Shown: piece by piece, positions 1-6,802 of the stretch
How the letters are laid out: the number at the start of each line of letters is the position of its first letter
Position numbering within the stretch: position 1 is the stretch's first letter
Assembly: GCA_964342585.1 (NCBI GenBank)
Contig: CAYFHK010000085.1
Location: 1 to 11,578 of the forward strand
Length of the DNA: 11,578 bases
Direction of reading: 5' to 3'
Origin: Parvularcula sp964342585
GTDB lineage: Bacteria > Pseudomonadota > Alphaproteobacteria > Caulobacterales > Parvularculaceae
Notes under the pieces: generated by a model
Databases searched by the model: none
Told to the model about the DNA's origin: nothing
The model's input: the letters and a program-made list of their open reading frames with translations, nothing else
Made by a program: the position numbers and the translations under genes

Positions 1-444
1 CATCACGCCGACGACCCCCGCCACGTGGTAGCAATATTCGAGGGTGTCCTCGAGGCTCGCATAGCTGCGACCATCCACATCCATTTCAAAGCCGCGCAGC
101 AGATCATAGGGGTGCGCGGCAGGGATCTTGTTCGCCATGACCACTTCTTGCAGCGCTTGAAAGGCCGGCTCGTCGGTGGGCTCGCCCGCAATCGCGCGCG
201 CGGTGGCGTTGCGTAAATAGTCGAGGTCCGAGCGTTGCGGGATGTGGGGACCTGCAGCGTCAGGGTCGGCAAAGCCCAGATTTTGGCCGTCGATCACATC
301 GTCGCAGTGTCGGCACCAAGCATAGAGCATGTGCGCGTGCCGCTTCATGTGCGGGCGAAAAAGGAGAGAGGCAAGGGCAAAACTCTTCGAGCCCTTAGCG
401 ATGGCTTCGCGGGCACGCAGTGCTGCGACATCCGTCTCCGCCAT
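1..444 (-). CDS. crtB: Phytoene synthase CrtB (3' end cut by window edge)
   Basis: This is the first 148 codons of a squalene/phytoene synthase family protein. The enzyme condenses two geranylgeranyl diphosphates into phytoene, the first committed step of carotenoid synthesis. Seen in the sequence: GSKSFALAS at residues 18-26, the YAWCRHCDD segment running into the first aspartate-rich DxxxD motif (D48 to D52, DDVID), which in this family binds the Mg-diphosphate substrate, and the GFEMD...YCYHVAGVVG block around residues 118-147. The second Asp-rich motif and the C-terminal half lie beyond the window. The ATG at 444 is preceded by AAAGGGAG with a 6-nt spacer. The gene starts 30 bp after the crtI stop and is the last visible gene of a crtY-crtI-crtB operon, an order common in carotenoid clusters of Gram-negative bacteria. 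The identity is well supported by motifs plus context. Confidence 0.95.
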   Translation of the reverse strand, partial: MAETDVAALRAREAIAKGSKSFALASLLFRPHMKRHAHMLYAWCRHCDDVIDGQNLGFADPDAAGPHIPQRSDLDYLRNATARAIAGEPTDEPAFQALQEVVMANKIPAAHPYDLLRGFEMDVDGRSYASLEDTLEYCYHVAGVVGVM

Positions 445-474
445 CCTCAACTCCCTTTCTTCGCTTCGCTGCGG

Positions 475-1992
475 TTATGCCGCTTGCGTGTCATTTCTTC
501 TCGTCAGACCGAAATCTTCGATCATGAGCGCCGCGGTGGCCTTCGCCGAGCCGACGACGCCAGGAATCCCGGCACCTGGATGGGTGCCCGCCCCCACAAA
601 GTACAGATTGTTGAGACGGTCGTCACGATTGTGAAGCCGGAAATACGCTGACTGCGTCAACACAGGTTCGAGACTAAAGGCGCTGCCAGCGTGGGCATTC
701 AGCTCTGTTTTGAAGTCTGCGGGCGTGAATATGTGGCTGGTGACCAGGTTTTCTCGCAAGCCCGGCAGATAACGCTCTTCCAGATATTCGAAAATCCGAT
801 CACGATATTGTGGCCCAACCACAGACCAATCGATATCGGCTTTATCGAGATTGGGCACGGGCGAGAGCACGTAAAAGCCATCGCAGCCGGCCGGAGCCAG
901 GGCCGGGTCCGTGGCCGTCGGCCGGTGCAGATAAAGCGAGAAATCGTCGGGCAGGTTGGGGCCCTTAAAGATCTCAGCAATCAGCTCGCGATAGCGCGGG
1001 CCAAAGAGGATCGAGTGGTGGGCAATGTCGGGATACTGCTTCTTCACCCCGAAATAGGCGACGAAGAGCGACATCGAATAGCGCTTTGACTTGAGGCTGC
1101 GCGACATCGTCTGTCCACGGGCATTCCGTCCCAAGAGCTTTTCATAGGTGTGGACGACATCTGCATTTGACGCGACGGTGTCGAATTCTTGGTGGAAGCC
1201 TGATTTCGTCGTGACGGCGGTGACCTTATCGCCCACGGCTTTGATCTCTTCGACCGGATCGCCGAGGCGCACCGTGCCGCCCAAATCTTGGAACAGGCGG
1301 CCGAGCCCTTGCACGAGCGCGCCGGTACCGCCGCGCGGGAACCAGACGCCCCATTTGCGCTCCAGCGCGTGGATCAGCGCGTAAATCGATGACGTCTTAT
1401 GCGGATCGCCGCCCACCAAAAGCGTATGGAAGCTGAAGGCTTGGCGGAGCTGTTCGTCTTCGATGAAGTCGGCCACGCGACCGTAAACGCTGCGGAAGGC
1501 TTGAAGTGTCGTCAGCTGTGGGGCGGCTTTCACCATGGACCAAAAATTGAGGAACGGCACAGCGCCGAGCTTGATATAGCCTTCCTCAAAGACAGCTTCA
1601 GAATATTGGTAAAAACGGCGATAGCCCTCTACATCCTTGGGGCTCTTCGCCGCGATTTGCTCTTCCAGGCGGGCGGAGTCCTTCGTGTAATCGAAGGCGT
1701 AGCCGTCTTCCCAGTGAAGCCGATAAAGGGGATCGACCTCGATCAGCTCGACATAGTCTTCGAGCTTTTTGCCCGCGCCATCGAAGACTTCCTGAAGGGC
1801 GGAAGGATCGGTCACCACCGTGGGACCGGCATCGAAGGTGAACCCGTCGAGCTCATAAACATAGGCGCGGCCGCCCAGCTTATCTCGGCCTTCGAACAGC
1901 ACGGTATCAAAACCGGCTGTCTGGAGGCGACAGGCGAGGGCAAGGCCCCCAAATCCGCCGCCGATCACGGCCGCTGCTGGTTTCTCGGTCAT
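475..1992 (-). CDS. crtI: Phytoene desaturase CrtI
   Basis: A complete 505-residue FAD-dependent phytoene desaturase, which introduces double bonds into phytoene stepwise, usually to lycopene in bacteria with a CrtY partner. The N-terminus has the dinucleotide-binding fold (VIGGGFGG at 9-16, then a LGGRAYVYELDGFTFDAGPT block). The C-terminus carries the CrtI signature NLYFVGAGTHPGAG...GSAK at about residues 462-484. The length is typical of the family (about 490-510). The ATG at 1992 overlaps the crtY stop as ATGA, suggesting translational coupling, and AGGAAGGG (2001-2008) lies 8 nt upstream. The number of desaturations (neurosporene, lycopene or further) cannot be read from the sequence; the lycopene cyclase next door makes lycopene the likely product. 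The reading frame is intact. Confidence 0.96.
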   Translation of the reverse strand: MTEKPAAAVIGGGFGGLALACRLQTAGFDTVLFEGRDKLGGRAYVYELDGFTFDAGPTVVTDPSALQEVFDGAGKKLEDYVELIEVDPLYRLHWEDGYAFDYTKDSARLEEQIAAKSPKDVEGYRRFYQYSEAVFEEGYIKLGAVPFLNFWSMVKAAPQLTTLQAFRSVYGRVADFIEDEQLRQAFSFHTLLVGGDPHKTSSIYALIHALERKWGVWFPRGGTGALVQGLGRLFQDLGGTVRLGDPVEEIKAVGDKVTAVTTKSGFHQEFDTVASNADVVHTYEKLLGRNARGQTMSRSLKSKRYSMSLFVAYFGVKKQYPDIAHHSILFGPRYRELIAEIFKGPNLPDDFSLYLHRPTATDPALAPAGCDGFYVLSPVPNLDKADIDWSVVGPQYRDRIFEYLEERYLPGLRENLVTSHIFTPADFKTELNAHAGSAFSLEPVLTQSAYFRLHNRDDRLNNLYFVGAGTHPGAGIPGVVGSAKATAALMIEDFGLTRRNDTQAA

Positions 1993-3179
1993 CCTAATAG
2001 CCCTTCCTGAACTTGGGTCGCGGGGCGGCGTCCTGGCAAAGCCCGGAATGCGGCGCCCAGCGGCACGGGCGGTTTCCCTGCTAACACCCGCGCTTTATCC
2101 CCTAGCGTGCTTCGTCCCGCGTAAAATCGCTCAACCAGCCCCTCGGGCAAGCCATAGAAGCGCTTCAGGACAATATACCGCTCCTCTGGCTTGGCCGCGC
2201 GGAACAGCATGCGGTTGAGAAGACGGTAAAATCCATGGCGCGCCCACTGCTCGCGTGCATGCGCCTCGACCAACGCCCGCGCGATGGCCGTGTCTGCTGG
2301 CGGGGCGGCTGCGATCACATCCGCCAGCCGAACGGCGTCGCCTAAAGAATAGCCGGTGACGGGGTGGAAAAGCCCCGCGCGCAGGCCAATCGGCGCTGGG
2401 CCATTCAGCGGCAGGTCCGCCCAATAGGCGTCAATATCGCCCTCGAGCACGATGGGGAGAATGCCTTGCTCCTCGCGGATCGTCTGGGTGATCGTCCATC
2501 CCTTCGCCGTCGCATAGCGCCCGATCTCTTCGCGCAGTTGGCCAATCGGCAAGTCGTGGCCATCGGCATAATACGTGTCTTCGATCAGCGCAGTGCGATC
2601 GGTGAAGGGCAGCACATAGACGAATCGGTAGCCATCCGTTTGCGGCACGGTCGCGTCCATGATGATCGGCGCCTTGAGCCCATGCGGGCCGGCGAATTCG
2701 ACTTCCAGGCCCAAGAATTTTTGGAAGCCCAGCGTCATTGCCGAGGAGGCCAAGGGGCCGCGCGCGTCAAACACGGTCGTTGCGGTGAAGCTTCGTCCAT
2801 CGGCGAGCTGCGCAGATTTCGCGTCGAGCCCTATAATCTCGGCCGCGTCGATCACCGTGATGCCTGAGGTTGACCGCAAAACCTTATCAAACCGCGCCGC
2901 CGTTAGGCTTTGATATCCCGTCGACAGCTGGCGGCTCAAATCGGGGAAGGCGACCTGTTGGCTCCCCCAGCGGTGGACGATGAAGGGATCAAGCCACTCC
3001 AGCTGGCTTGGGCTCACATCGGTGGCATGGCACGACCAGGTGTGGTTACCGCCAAGGGAGCGTCCTCGCTCTACCAAGGCGATCCGCAATGAGGGGTGTT
3101 TTTGGGCGAGCCGATAAGCGGTGAGACCGGCCGACAAGCCGGCGCCAGCAAAAAGGACATCAAAATGCGCATCGGCCAC
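1989..3179 (-). CDS. crtY: Lycopene beta-cyclase CrtY
   Basis: A 396-residue flavoprotein of the CrtY/CrtL lycopene cyclase family, which cyclises the ends of lycopene to give beta-carotene at the cytoplasmic membrane. Visible motifs: the nucleotide-binding stretch FDVLFAGAGLSAG (6-18), NHTWS (45-49), FDARG (137-141), GFQKFLG (151-157), the FTDRTALIEDTYY region (192-204) and GLRAGLFHPVTGYSLGDAV (265-283). The start is GTG at 3179. It is the only ATG/GTG/TTG between the in-frame upstream stop and the flavin motif, and it places the motif at the usual distance from the N-terminus. No good Shine-Dalgarno sequence precedes it. It is the first gene of the crtYIB operon and is transcribed divergently from nuoA. 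No keto- or hydroxyl-adding genes (crtW, crtZ) lie in the window, so the final pigment is unknown. Confidence 0.95.
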   Translation of the reverse strand: MADAHFDVLFAGAGLSAGLTAYRLAQKHPSLRIALVERGRSLGGNHTWSCHATDVSPSQLEWLDPFIVHRWGSQQVAFPDLSRQLSTGYQSLTAARFDKVLRSTSGITVIDAAEIIGLDAKSAQLADGRSFTATTVFDARGPLASSAMTLGFQKFLGLEVEFAGPHGLKAPIIMDATVPQTDGYRFVYVLPFTDRTALIEDTYYADGHDLPIGQLREEIGRYATAKGWTITQTIREEQGILPIVLEGDIDAYWADLPLNGPAPIGLRAGLFHPVTGYSLGDAVRLADVIAAAPPADTAIARALVEAHAREQWARHGFYRLLNRMLFRAAKPEERYIVLKRFYGLPEGLVERFYAGRSTLGDKARVLAGKPPVPLGAAFRALPGRRPATQVQEGLLG

Positions 3180-3288
3180 GGGGTGGGCTTTGCCCGGATT
3201 TCCCCGCCGCGTCCAGCGAACGCGCGGCTAAGGCGATGCATGGTGATAGGATTTCGCACAGCGGCACTGGGTTTCGTACGCCGTCCCC

Positions 3289-3318
3289 TTTTCAAGCCGT
3301 TCAGAATTTGCCTATAGG
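3289..3318 (+). promoter_or_regulatory. Weak candidate promoter for nuoABC
   Basis: TTTTCA (3289-3294) and TATAGG (3313-3318), with 18 bp between them, each match 4 of 6 bases of the sigma-70 consensus and lie about 85 nt upstream of the nuoA start. The -10 element would sit inside the palindrome at 3309-3320. This is a guess from weak matches; the true promoters of either divergent operon may lie elsewhere in 3180-3398. Confidence 0.25.
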
Positions 3319-3320
3319 CA
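3309..3320. repeat. Perfect 12-bp palindrome in the crtY/nuoA divergent region
   Basis: TGCCTATAGGCA reads identically on both strands. It lies in the 222-bp gap between the divergent crtYIB and nuoABC operons and overlaps a possible -10 element for nuoA. It could be a dimeric repressor/activator site, but only one copy was seen and no known regulator is recognised. Confidence 0.4.
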
Positions 3321-3401
3321 GCAGACTTTACGTTGCGCCGCGACATTTTCCCGTCTGGTATGCGCGCTGATCTGGGCCCAGGTCACCGAGAAGAGGTCAT
3401 G

Positions 3402-3800
3402 ATGCTCGCCGAGAACGAATTCCTTTTAAACTATTTGCCGATCCTCATTTTCACCGGCATCGCCGCCGTCCTGGGTATTGCTTTTCTCGTGCTGCCTATG
3501 GTGCTGGCGCCGTCTGATCCAGACCCGGAAAAAGTGTCGACCTATGAGTGCGGGTTCAACGCCTTCGAAGACGCACGGATGAAGTTCGACGTGCAGTTCT
3601 ACATCGTCGCGATCTTGTTCATCATCGTCGATTTGGACGTGGCGTTTTTGTTTCCTTGGGCAGTGACGCTGTTCAATCCAGAGCTTGGGCTTGATCGCAG
3701 TTTCCAGATCGCCAGCTTCTGGTCGATGTTCGTGTTCTTGGCGGTGTTTTTCATTGGCTTCCTCTATGAGTGGAAGAAAGGAGCGCTGGAATGGCGCTAG
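3402..3800 (+). CDS. nuoA: NADH-quinone oxidoreductase subunit A
   Basis: A 132-residue membrane subunit of respiratory complex I, homologous to mitochondrial ND3. Three hydrophobic segments are visible (about 9-33, 64-92 and 103-122). The loop between the first two contains YECGF (48-52), whose Cys50 corresponds to the ND3 loop cysteine next to the quinone site. The FYIVAILFIIVDLDVAFLFPW region (67-86) is the family signature in TM2, with acidic residues D77 and D79. The start is one of two adjacent ATGs, 3399 or 3402; AGAGG at 3392-3396 gives a 5-nt spacer to 3402, which is preferred. An in-frame ATG at 3333 would add a hydrophilic tail absent from the family. The 3' end overlaps nuoB by 10 bp. 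It heads the nuoABC block. Confidence 0.96.
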   Translation: MLAENEFLLNYLPILIFTGIAAVLGIAFLVLPMVLAPSDPDPEKVSTYECGFNAFEDARMKFDVQFYIVAILFIIVDLDVAFLFPWAVTLFNPELGLDRSFQIASFWSMFVFLAVFFIGFLYEWKKGALEWR

Positions 3801-4438
3801 ACGACCCAAAAACCAAAACCGCGCCGCCGACGGAATTTGCGCCTGAGGCGCCCACCGGCAATCAGCCCGCGATCATCACGCCCGATCAGATCCCTTACGG
3901 CACGGCGGCGCGCTCAAAGGTTCAAGGCTACAACCCAACCGACGAAGATCCGTTCTTCAAACAGGTGAACAGCGAGCTGGCGGACCAGGGCTTCTTCACG
4001 GCCCCGGCTGATGCTGTGATCAACTGGGCGCGCACGGGCTCGCTGATGTGGATGACCTTTGGTCTCGCCTGCTGCGCGGTGGAAATGATGCAGGCGTCGA
4101 TGCCACGCTACGACCTCGAACGGTTCGGCATGGCACCGCGCGCCTCGCCGCGCCAATCCGATTTGATGATCGTTGCGGGCACGCTGACCAACAAAATGGC
4201 CCCGGCGCTGCGCAAGGTTTACGACCAAATGCCAGAGCCGCGCTACGTGGTTTCCATGGGCTCCTGCGCCAATGGCGGCGGCTATTATCACTATAGCTAT
4301 TCCGTTGTGCGCGGCTGCGACCGCATTGTGCCGGTGGATGTCTATGTGCCCGGCTGCCCGCCGACCGCCGAAGCGCTCGTCTATGGGTTGCTCCAACTGC
4401 AAAAGAAAATCCGCCGTGAGGGGACGATCCGTCGGTAA
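3791..4438 (+). CDS. nuoB: NADH-quinone oxidoreductase subunit B (cluster N2 subunit)
   Basis: A 215-residue complex I subunit (PSST/20-kDa family) that carries the terminal 4Fe-4S cluster N2, which passes electrons to quinone. The four ligand cysteines are present: the tandem Cys94-Cys95 in GLACCAVEMM, Cys159 in MGSCANGGG and Cys189 in VPGCPPTAEA. The body from about residue 58 on (NSELADQGFF, NWARTGSLMWMTFGLACC, PRASPRQSD, TNKMAPALRKVYDQMPEPRY) is of the alphaproteobacterial/mitochondrial type. The first ~55 residues are a Pro/Thr/Ala-rich, poorly conserved extension. The ATG at 3791 has a strong AAAGGAG (3777-3783) with a 7-nt spacer, favouring it over an upstream in-frame GTG at 3770. It overlaps the end of nuoA by 10 bp, consistent with coupled translation. 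Confidence 0.97.
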   Translation: MALDDPKTKTAPPTEFAPEAPTGNQPAIITPDQIPYGTAARSKVQGYNPTDEDPFFKQVNSELADQGFFTAPADAVINWARTGSLMWMTFGLACCAVEMMQASMPRYDLERFGMAPRASPRQSDLMIVAGTLTNKMAPALRKVYDQMPEPRYVVSMGSCANGGGYYHYSYSVVRGCDRIVPVDVYVPGCPPTAEALVYGLLQLQKKIRREGTIRR

Positions 4439-4473
4439 TTTACCGATGCGACCGAGACGCGCAGGAATATCCT

Positions 4474-5085
4474 ATGTCTGACGAATTGATCGAGCTGAAA
4501 GAGCACATCGAAGGCACGCTGGGCGAAAACCTCGTCGCCGCTGAGCTCGCCCATGGTGAACTCAACATCACGGTGCCTGCGGGCAAAATCTGCGAGACGC
4601 TGAAATTTCTTCGCGATGATCCGATGTGCCGCTTTTTGCAGCTGATCGACCTTTGTGGTGTCGACTACCCCGAGCGCCGCAAGCGGTTCGATGTGGTCTA
4701 CCATCTGCTCAGCCTCCACCATAATACGCGTATCCGCGTGAAAGCCGCGGTGGCAGATGGGGAGAGTATTCCGACCACTGTGGAAGTTTATCCCTGTGCG
4801 GATTGGTTCGAGCGTGAAGCCTTCGACATGTACGGCATTGTCTTTGAGGGCCACCCTGATTTGCGCCGCATTCTGACGGACTACGGTTTCGAGGGGCATC
4901 CCCTGCGCAAGGACTTCCCGCTCACGGGCCACACCGAGGTCCGCTACGATGACGAGCAAATGCGAGTCATTTATGAGCCGGTGAAATTGACCCAGGACTA
5001 TCGCAATTTCGATTATCTCAGCCCGTGGAATGGCAGTGAATATGTGCTGCCGGGCGATGAGAAATCAGGCGCACCCAAAGGGTAA
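4474..5085 (+). CDS. nuoC: NADH-quinone oxidoreductase subunit C
   Basis: A 203-residue peripheral-arm subunit of complex I (30-kDa family), which packs against NuoD near the quinone pocket and has no cofactor of its own. The family signature is clear: WFEREAFDMYGIVFEGHPDLRRIL (111-134), followed by TDYGFEGHPLRKDFPLTG (135-152). The C-terminal VIYEPVKLTQDYRNFDYLSPW (165-185) is also typical of alphaproteobacteria. The ATG at 4474 is preceded by AGGA (4463-4466) with a 7-nt spacer; the gap to nuoB is 35 bp. It is a stand-alone nuoC, not the nuoCD fusion of enterics. Its stop is followed by a GC-rich stem-loop and a convergent gene, so nuoC appears to end this block, with nuoD 2.2 kb further on. 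Confidence 0.97.
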   Translation: MSDELIELKEHIEGTLGENLVAAELAHGELNITVPAGKICETLKFLRDDPMCRFLQLIDLCGVDYPERRKRFDVVYHLLSLHHNTRIRVKAAVADGESIPTTVEVYPCADWFEREAFDMYGIVFEGHPDLRRILTDYGFEGHPLRKDFPLTGHTEVRYDDEQMRVIYEPVKLTQDYRNFDYLSPWNGSEYVLPGDEKSGAPKG

Positions 5086-5088
5086 CGG

Positions 5089-5110
5089 GCGGGGAAGCGC
5101 GCTCCCCCGC
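5089..5110. terminator. GC-rich stem-loop between convergent nuoC and the Met-rich gene
   Basis: GCGGGG at 5089-5094 pairs with CCCCGC at 5105-5110, and beyond one mismatch the inner A5096-G5097 pairs with C5102-T5103. It lies just after the nuoC stop and just before the stop of the convergent small gene, where a bidirectional terminator is expected. Neither strand shows a T-tract, so it would be an atypical intrinsic terminator or only a 3'-end-protecting structure. Confidence 0.4.
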
Positions 5111-5122
5111 AAACGTAGGCGC

Positions 5123-5356
5123 CTATTCAGCGTCCGCCATCATTCCGTCTTCGGACATGTTATCCGATTTCATGTCTGAGCCTGCCTTCATTTTGGCATC
5201 CTCTTGCATATCGCCGCCATCTTTCATCATGGCGTCATCCTTCATCATGCCAGCTTCGGATTTCATATCTGCGTCCGCCATCTCGTCCTGAAAGGCGAGG
5301 GCGGGTGACGTCATCAGAACGGCGCTTGCGAACATCATAGGAAATTTTGCGATCAT
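5123..5356 (-). CDS. Secreted Met/Asp/Lys-rich small protein, MXKDX-repeat type
   Basis: A 77-residue protein of unknown function. Residues 1-21 look like a Sec signal peptide (K4, a hydrophobic stretch, and cleavage after SPALA), leaving a mature peptide of about 56 residues. That peptide is almost entirely Met, Asp, Lys, Ser, Gly, Glu and Ala, with 12 methionines and no cysteine or aromatic residue after Phe22. It consists of loose units of about six residues such as DMKSEAG, MMKDDA, MMKDGG, DMQEDA, DMKSDN; at DNA level TTCATCATG recurs with an 18-nt period near 5222-5248. This composition matches the small proteins annotated as pentapeptide MXKDX repeat proteins. Methionine-rich periplasmic peptides can bind Cu(I), but no metal role is shown here. 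The ATG at 5356 has AAAGGAG with a suitable spacer. It sits antisense inside the nuo region and is divergent from the GFA gene. Confidence 0.85.
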   Translation of the reverse strand: MIAKFPMMFASAVLMTSPALAFQDEMADADMKSEAGMMKDDAMMKDGGDMQEDAKMKAGSDMKSDNMSEDGMMADAE

Positions 5357-5391
5357 GGGATGGGCTCCTTTTTGCTGTACCCGTCCGTTTT

Positions 5392-5417
5392 TTCGCCTTG
5401 GTAGATCTGCTCGTTAC
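5392..5417 (-). promoter_or_regulatory. Candidate ECF-sigma-type promoter for the Met-rich protein gene
   Basis: On the minus strand GTAACG (5417-5412) is followed after exactly 16 nt by CGAA (5395-5392), and the start codon lies 35 nt further. The GTAAC/CGAA arrangement resembles promoters of stress-responsive ECF sigma factors in Caulobacter-type bacteria, as recalled from general knowledge. Position and spacing are right for a short leader. It is one site found by eye, so chance cannot be excluded. Confidence 0.35.
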
Positions 5418-5438
5418 GGTCATCCGGTTCACAGTCAT

Positions 5439-5450
5439 GTGACCAGTCAC
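5439..5450. repeat. Short inverted repeat GTGAC-CA-GTCAC
   Basis: Five-base arms separated by CA lie in the divergent gap between the Met-rich gene and the GFA gene, just upstream of the candidate -35 element at 5412-5417. It could be an operator half-site pair, but arms this short arise often by chance. Confidence 0.2.
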
Positions 5451-5518
5451 TGCGGTCTGGGAGTTGCAACCCACGACGATCGGCGCAGACTAAGCGGACA
5501 GAGCAAAGGAGTTGCGCG

Positions 5519-5941
5519 ATGGAACGGCTAAACGGGGGCTGCTTATGCGGCGCGGTGCGATTCTCAGCCATCCCTCAAAACGCGGAGATCGACGCCTGTC
5601 ATTGCGGCATGTGCCAACGCATGGCCGGTGGGCCGGTGCTCGCCGTAAAATGCGGGGATACCCTCGAGCTCGCCGACGGTGCGCCGGTGAGCTTTTATCA
5701 GTCCTCCGAATGGGCTGAGCGGGGCTTTTGTCAAAAATGCGGATCGTCGATGTTTTGGCGGATGCGGGATGGCAGTATGTCGTTCGTGCACGCCGGTGCC
5801 TTTGATGCGCTGCCATCGGAGATGTCCCTCGATGTTGAAATCTTCATCGAGGACAAACCGCCTTACTACGCCTTTGCCGGTGAGCGAAAACGGATGACCG
5901 GTGAAGAGGTCGCGGCGATGTTTGGCGACACGCCGAGTTGA
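5519..5941 (+). CDS. GFA family (Mss4-like) zinc-binding protein
   Basis: A 140-residue protein of the GFA/CENP-V family, named after glutathione-dependent formaldehyde-activating enzyme. Most members are uncharacterised, so a glutathione or formaldehyde role should not be assumed. The zinc-ligand cysteine pattern is intact: Cys8-x-Cys10 (GGCLCGAVRF), Cys27-x-Cys29-x2-Cys32 (CHCGMCQR) and Cys71-x2-Cys74 (FCQKCGSSMFW), with an extra Cys45. The C-terminal segment DALPSEMSLDVEIFIEDKPPYY (97-118) is typical of the family. The length is normal. The ATG at 5519 follows AAAGGAG (5505-5511) with a 7-nt spacer. It is the first plus-strand gene in the stretch that separates nuoC from nuoD. No convincing promoter was found upstream; TTGCAA at 5464-5469 is only a weak -35-like match. 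Confidence 0.9.
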   Translation: MERLNGGCLCGAVRFSAIPQNAEIDACHCGMCQRMAGGPVLAVKCGDTLELADGAPVSFYQSSEWAERGFCQKCGSSMFWRMRDGSMSFVHAGAFDALPSEMSLDVEIFIEDKPPYYAFAGERKRMTGEEVAAMFGDTPS

Positions 5942-6019
5942 CCTCGCGCGCCATTCGGCAGATTGTGCGCGTGTCCAGAGGGAGGACCCCATCAGTGAAC
6001 ATGTGACGAGGGCGCAACG

Positions 6020-6071
6020 GCTGACAGCTGGGTTCTGCCCATTCCCGACCCGATTTTGCGGGCCTGTCAGC
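6020..6071. repeat. 8-bp inverted repeat upstream of the acetyltransferase gene
   Basis: GCTGACAG (6020-6027) and CTGTCAGC (6064-6071) are exact reverse complements separated by 36 nt, ending about 33 nt before the acetyltransferase start. They could form the base of a leader hairpin or paired operator half-sites. The otherwise featureless gap 5942-6104 shows nothing else. Confidence 0.25.
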
Positions 6072-6104
6072 GTTTCATCTCGTCAAATTCACTGGAGGTG
6101 ACCG

Positions 6105-6749
6105 ATGCACGGTCCTTGTCCGAATTCGCTCTATCCGATGCCGGGGTTCCCCCGCGTTGTCTTTCTCAGAAATGCCATTTCCGTGCCGAACATCGAGGTC
6201 GGCGAGTACACCTATTACGATGATCCCGGTGGCGCCGAGCGGTGGGAGGAACGGAATGTCATCTACCACTATGAGCATACCGGCGATCGCTTGCGCATCG
6301 GACGCTTCGTGATGCTTGCCCATGGGAGCCGGTTCATCATGAGCGGCGCGAACCATCTGATGTCCGGCTTTTCCACCTATCCGTTCTCGAATTTCGGTGG
6401 CGGGTGGGAGGAGGGCTTCGACCTCGATGAGTGGAAGCAGGTGGCCCGCGGCGACACGGTCGTCCATGCCGATGTTTGGATCGGCAACAACGCGACCGTC
6501 ATGCCCGGTGTGACAATCGGGGCGGGCGCCATTATCGGCGCCAATGCTGTGGTCGCCAAGGATGTCCCGCCTTACGCAATTGTCGTGGGCAATCCTGGCA
6601 AGGTGGTGAAGTATCGGTTCCACGAAGCCACGATTGCGCGGCTTTTGGCCATTTCCTGGTGGGACTGGCCGGCCGAGAAGCTGACGATGAACTTGGCTGC
6701 TGTGCGCGGCGGCGATCTGGAGGCATTAGAAGCTGCGGCCGCTGCATGA
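6105..6749 (+). CDS. Vat-type xenobiotic acetyltransferase (hexapeptide-repeat)
   Basis: A 214-residue acyltransferase of the left-handed beta-helix (LbH) fold, most like the Vat/XAT family that O-acetylates streptogramin A antibiotics with acetyl-CoA. Family hallmarks in order: VGEYTYYDD (32-40), YHYEHTGDRLRIGRF (54-68), FIMSGANHLMSGFSTYPF (77-94) with His84 at the position of the catalytic His, and the hexapeptide coil VWIGNNATVMPGVTIGAGAIIGANAVVAKDVPPYAIVVGNP (124-164). A tail with WWDWPAEK (185-192) follows. The length is typical (about 205-220). The ATG at 6105 has a strong GGAGG (6094-6098), 6 nt away. Many chromosomal homologues are not resistance genes, so the substrate is open. The alanine-rich C-terminal tail is an unremarkable extension. 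It lies between the GFA and cupin genes, with no obvious shared pathway. Confidence 0.9.
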   Translation: MHGPCPNSLYPMPGFPRVVFLRNAISVPNIEVGEYTYYDDPGGAERWEERNVIYHYEHTGDRLRIGRFVMLAHGSRFIMSGANHLMSGFSTYPFSNFGGGWEEGFDLDEWKQVARGDTVVHADVWIGNNATVMPGVTIGAGAIIGANAVVAKDVPPYAIVVGNPGKVVKYRFHEATIARLLAISWWDWPAEKLTMNLAAVRGGDLEALEAAAAA

Positions 6750-6802
6750 CCGATGCCGATCAGGGCTGCTAAACTTCCAAATACCCACCGTGGAGCCCGA
6801 TC

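Noticed and set aside
1399..2010. 203-codon plus-strand open frame opposite crtI
   Set aside because: A shadow of the CrtI frame; the translation lacks any motif and crtI is intact in this stretch.
3071..3346. 91-codon minus-strand frame overlapping the crtY start region
   Set aside because: It overlaps the conserved N-terminus of CrtY in another frame, and its N-terminal part covers the divergent control region; no family resemblance.
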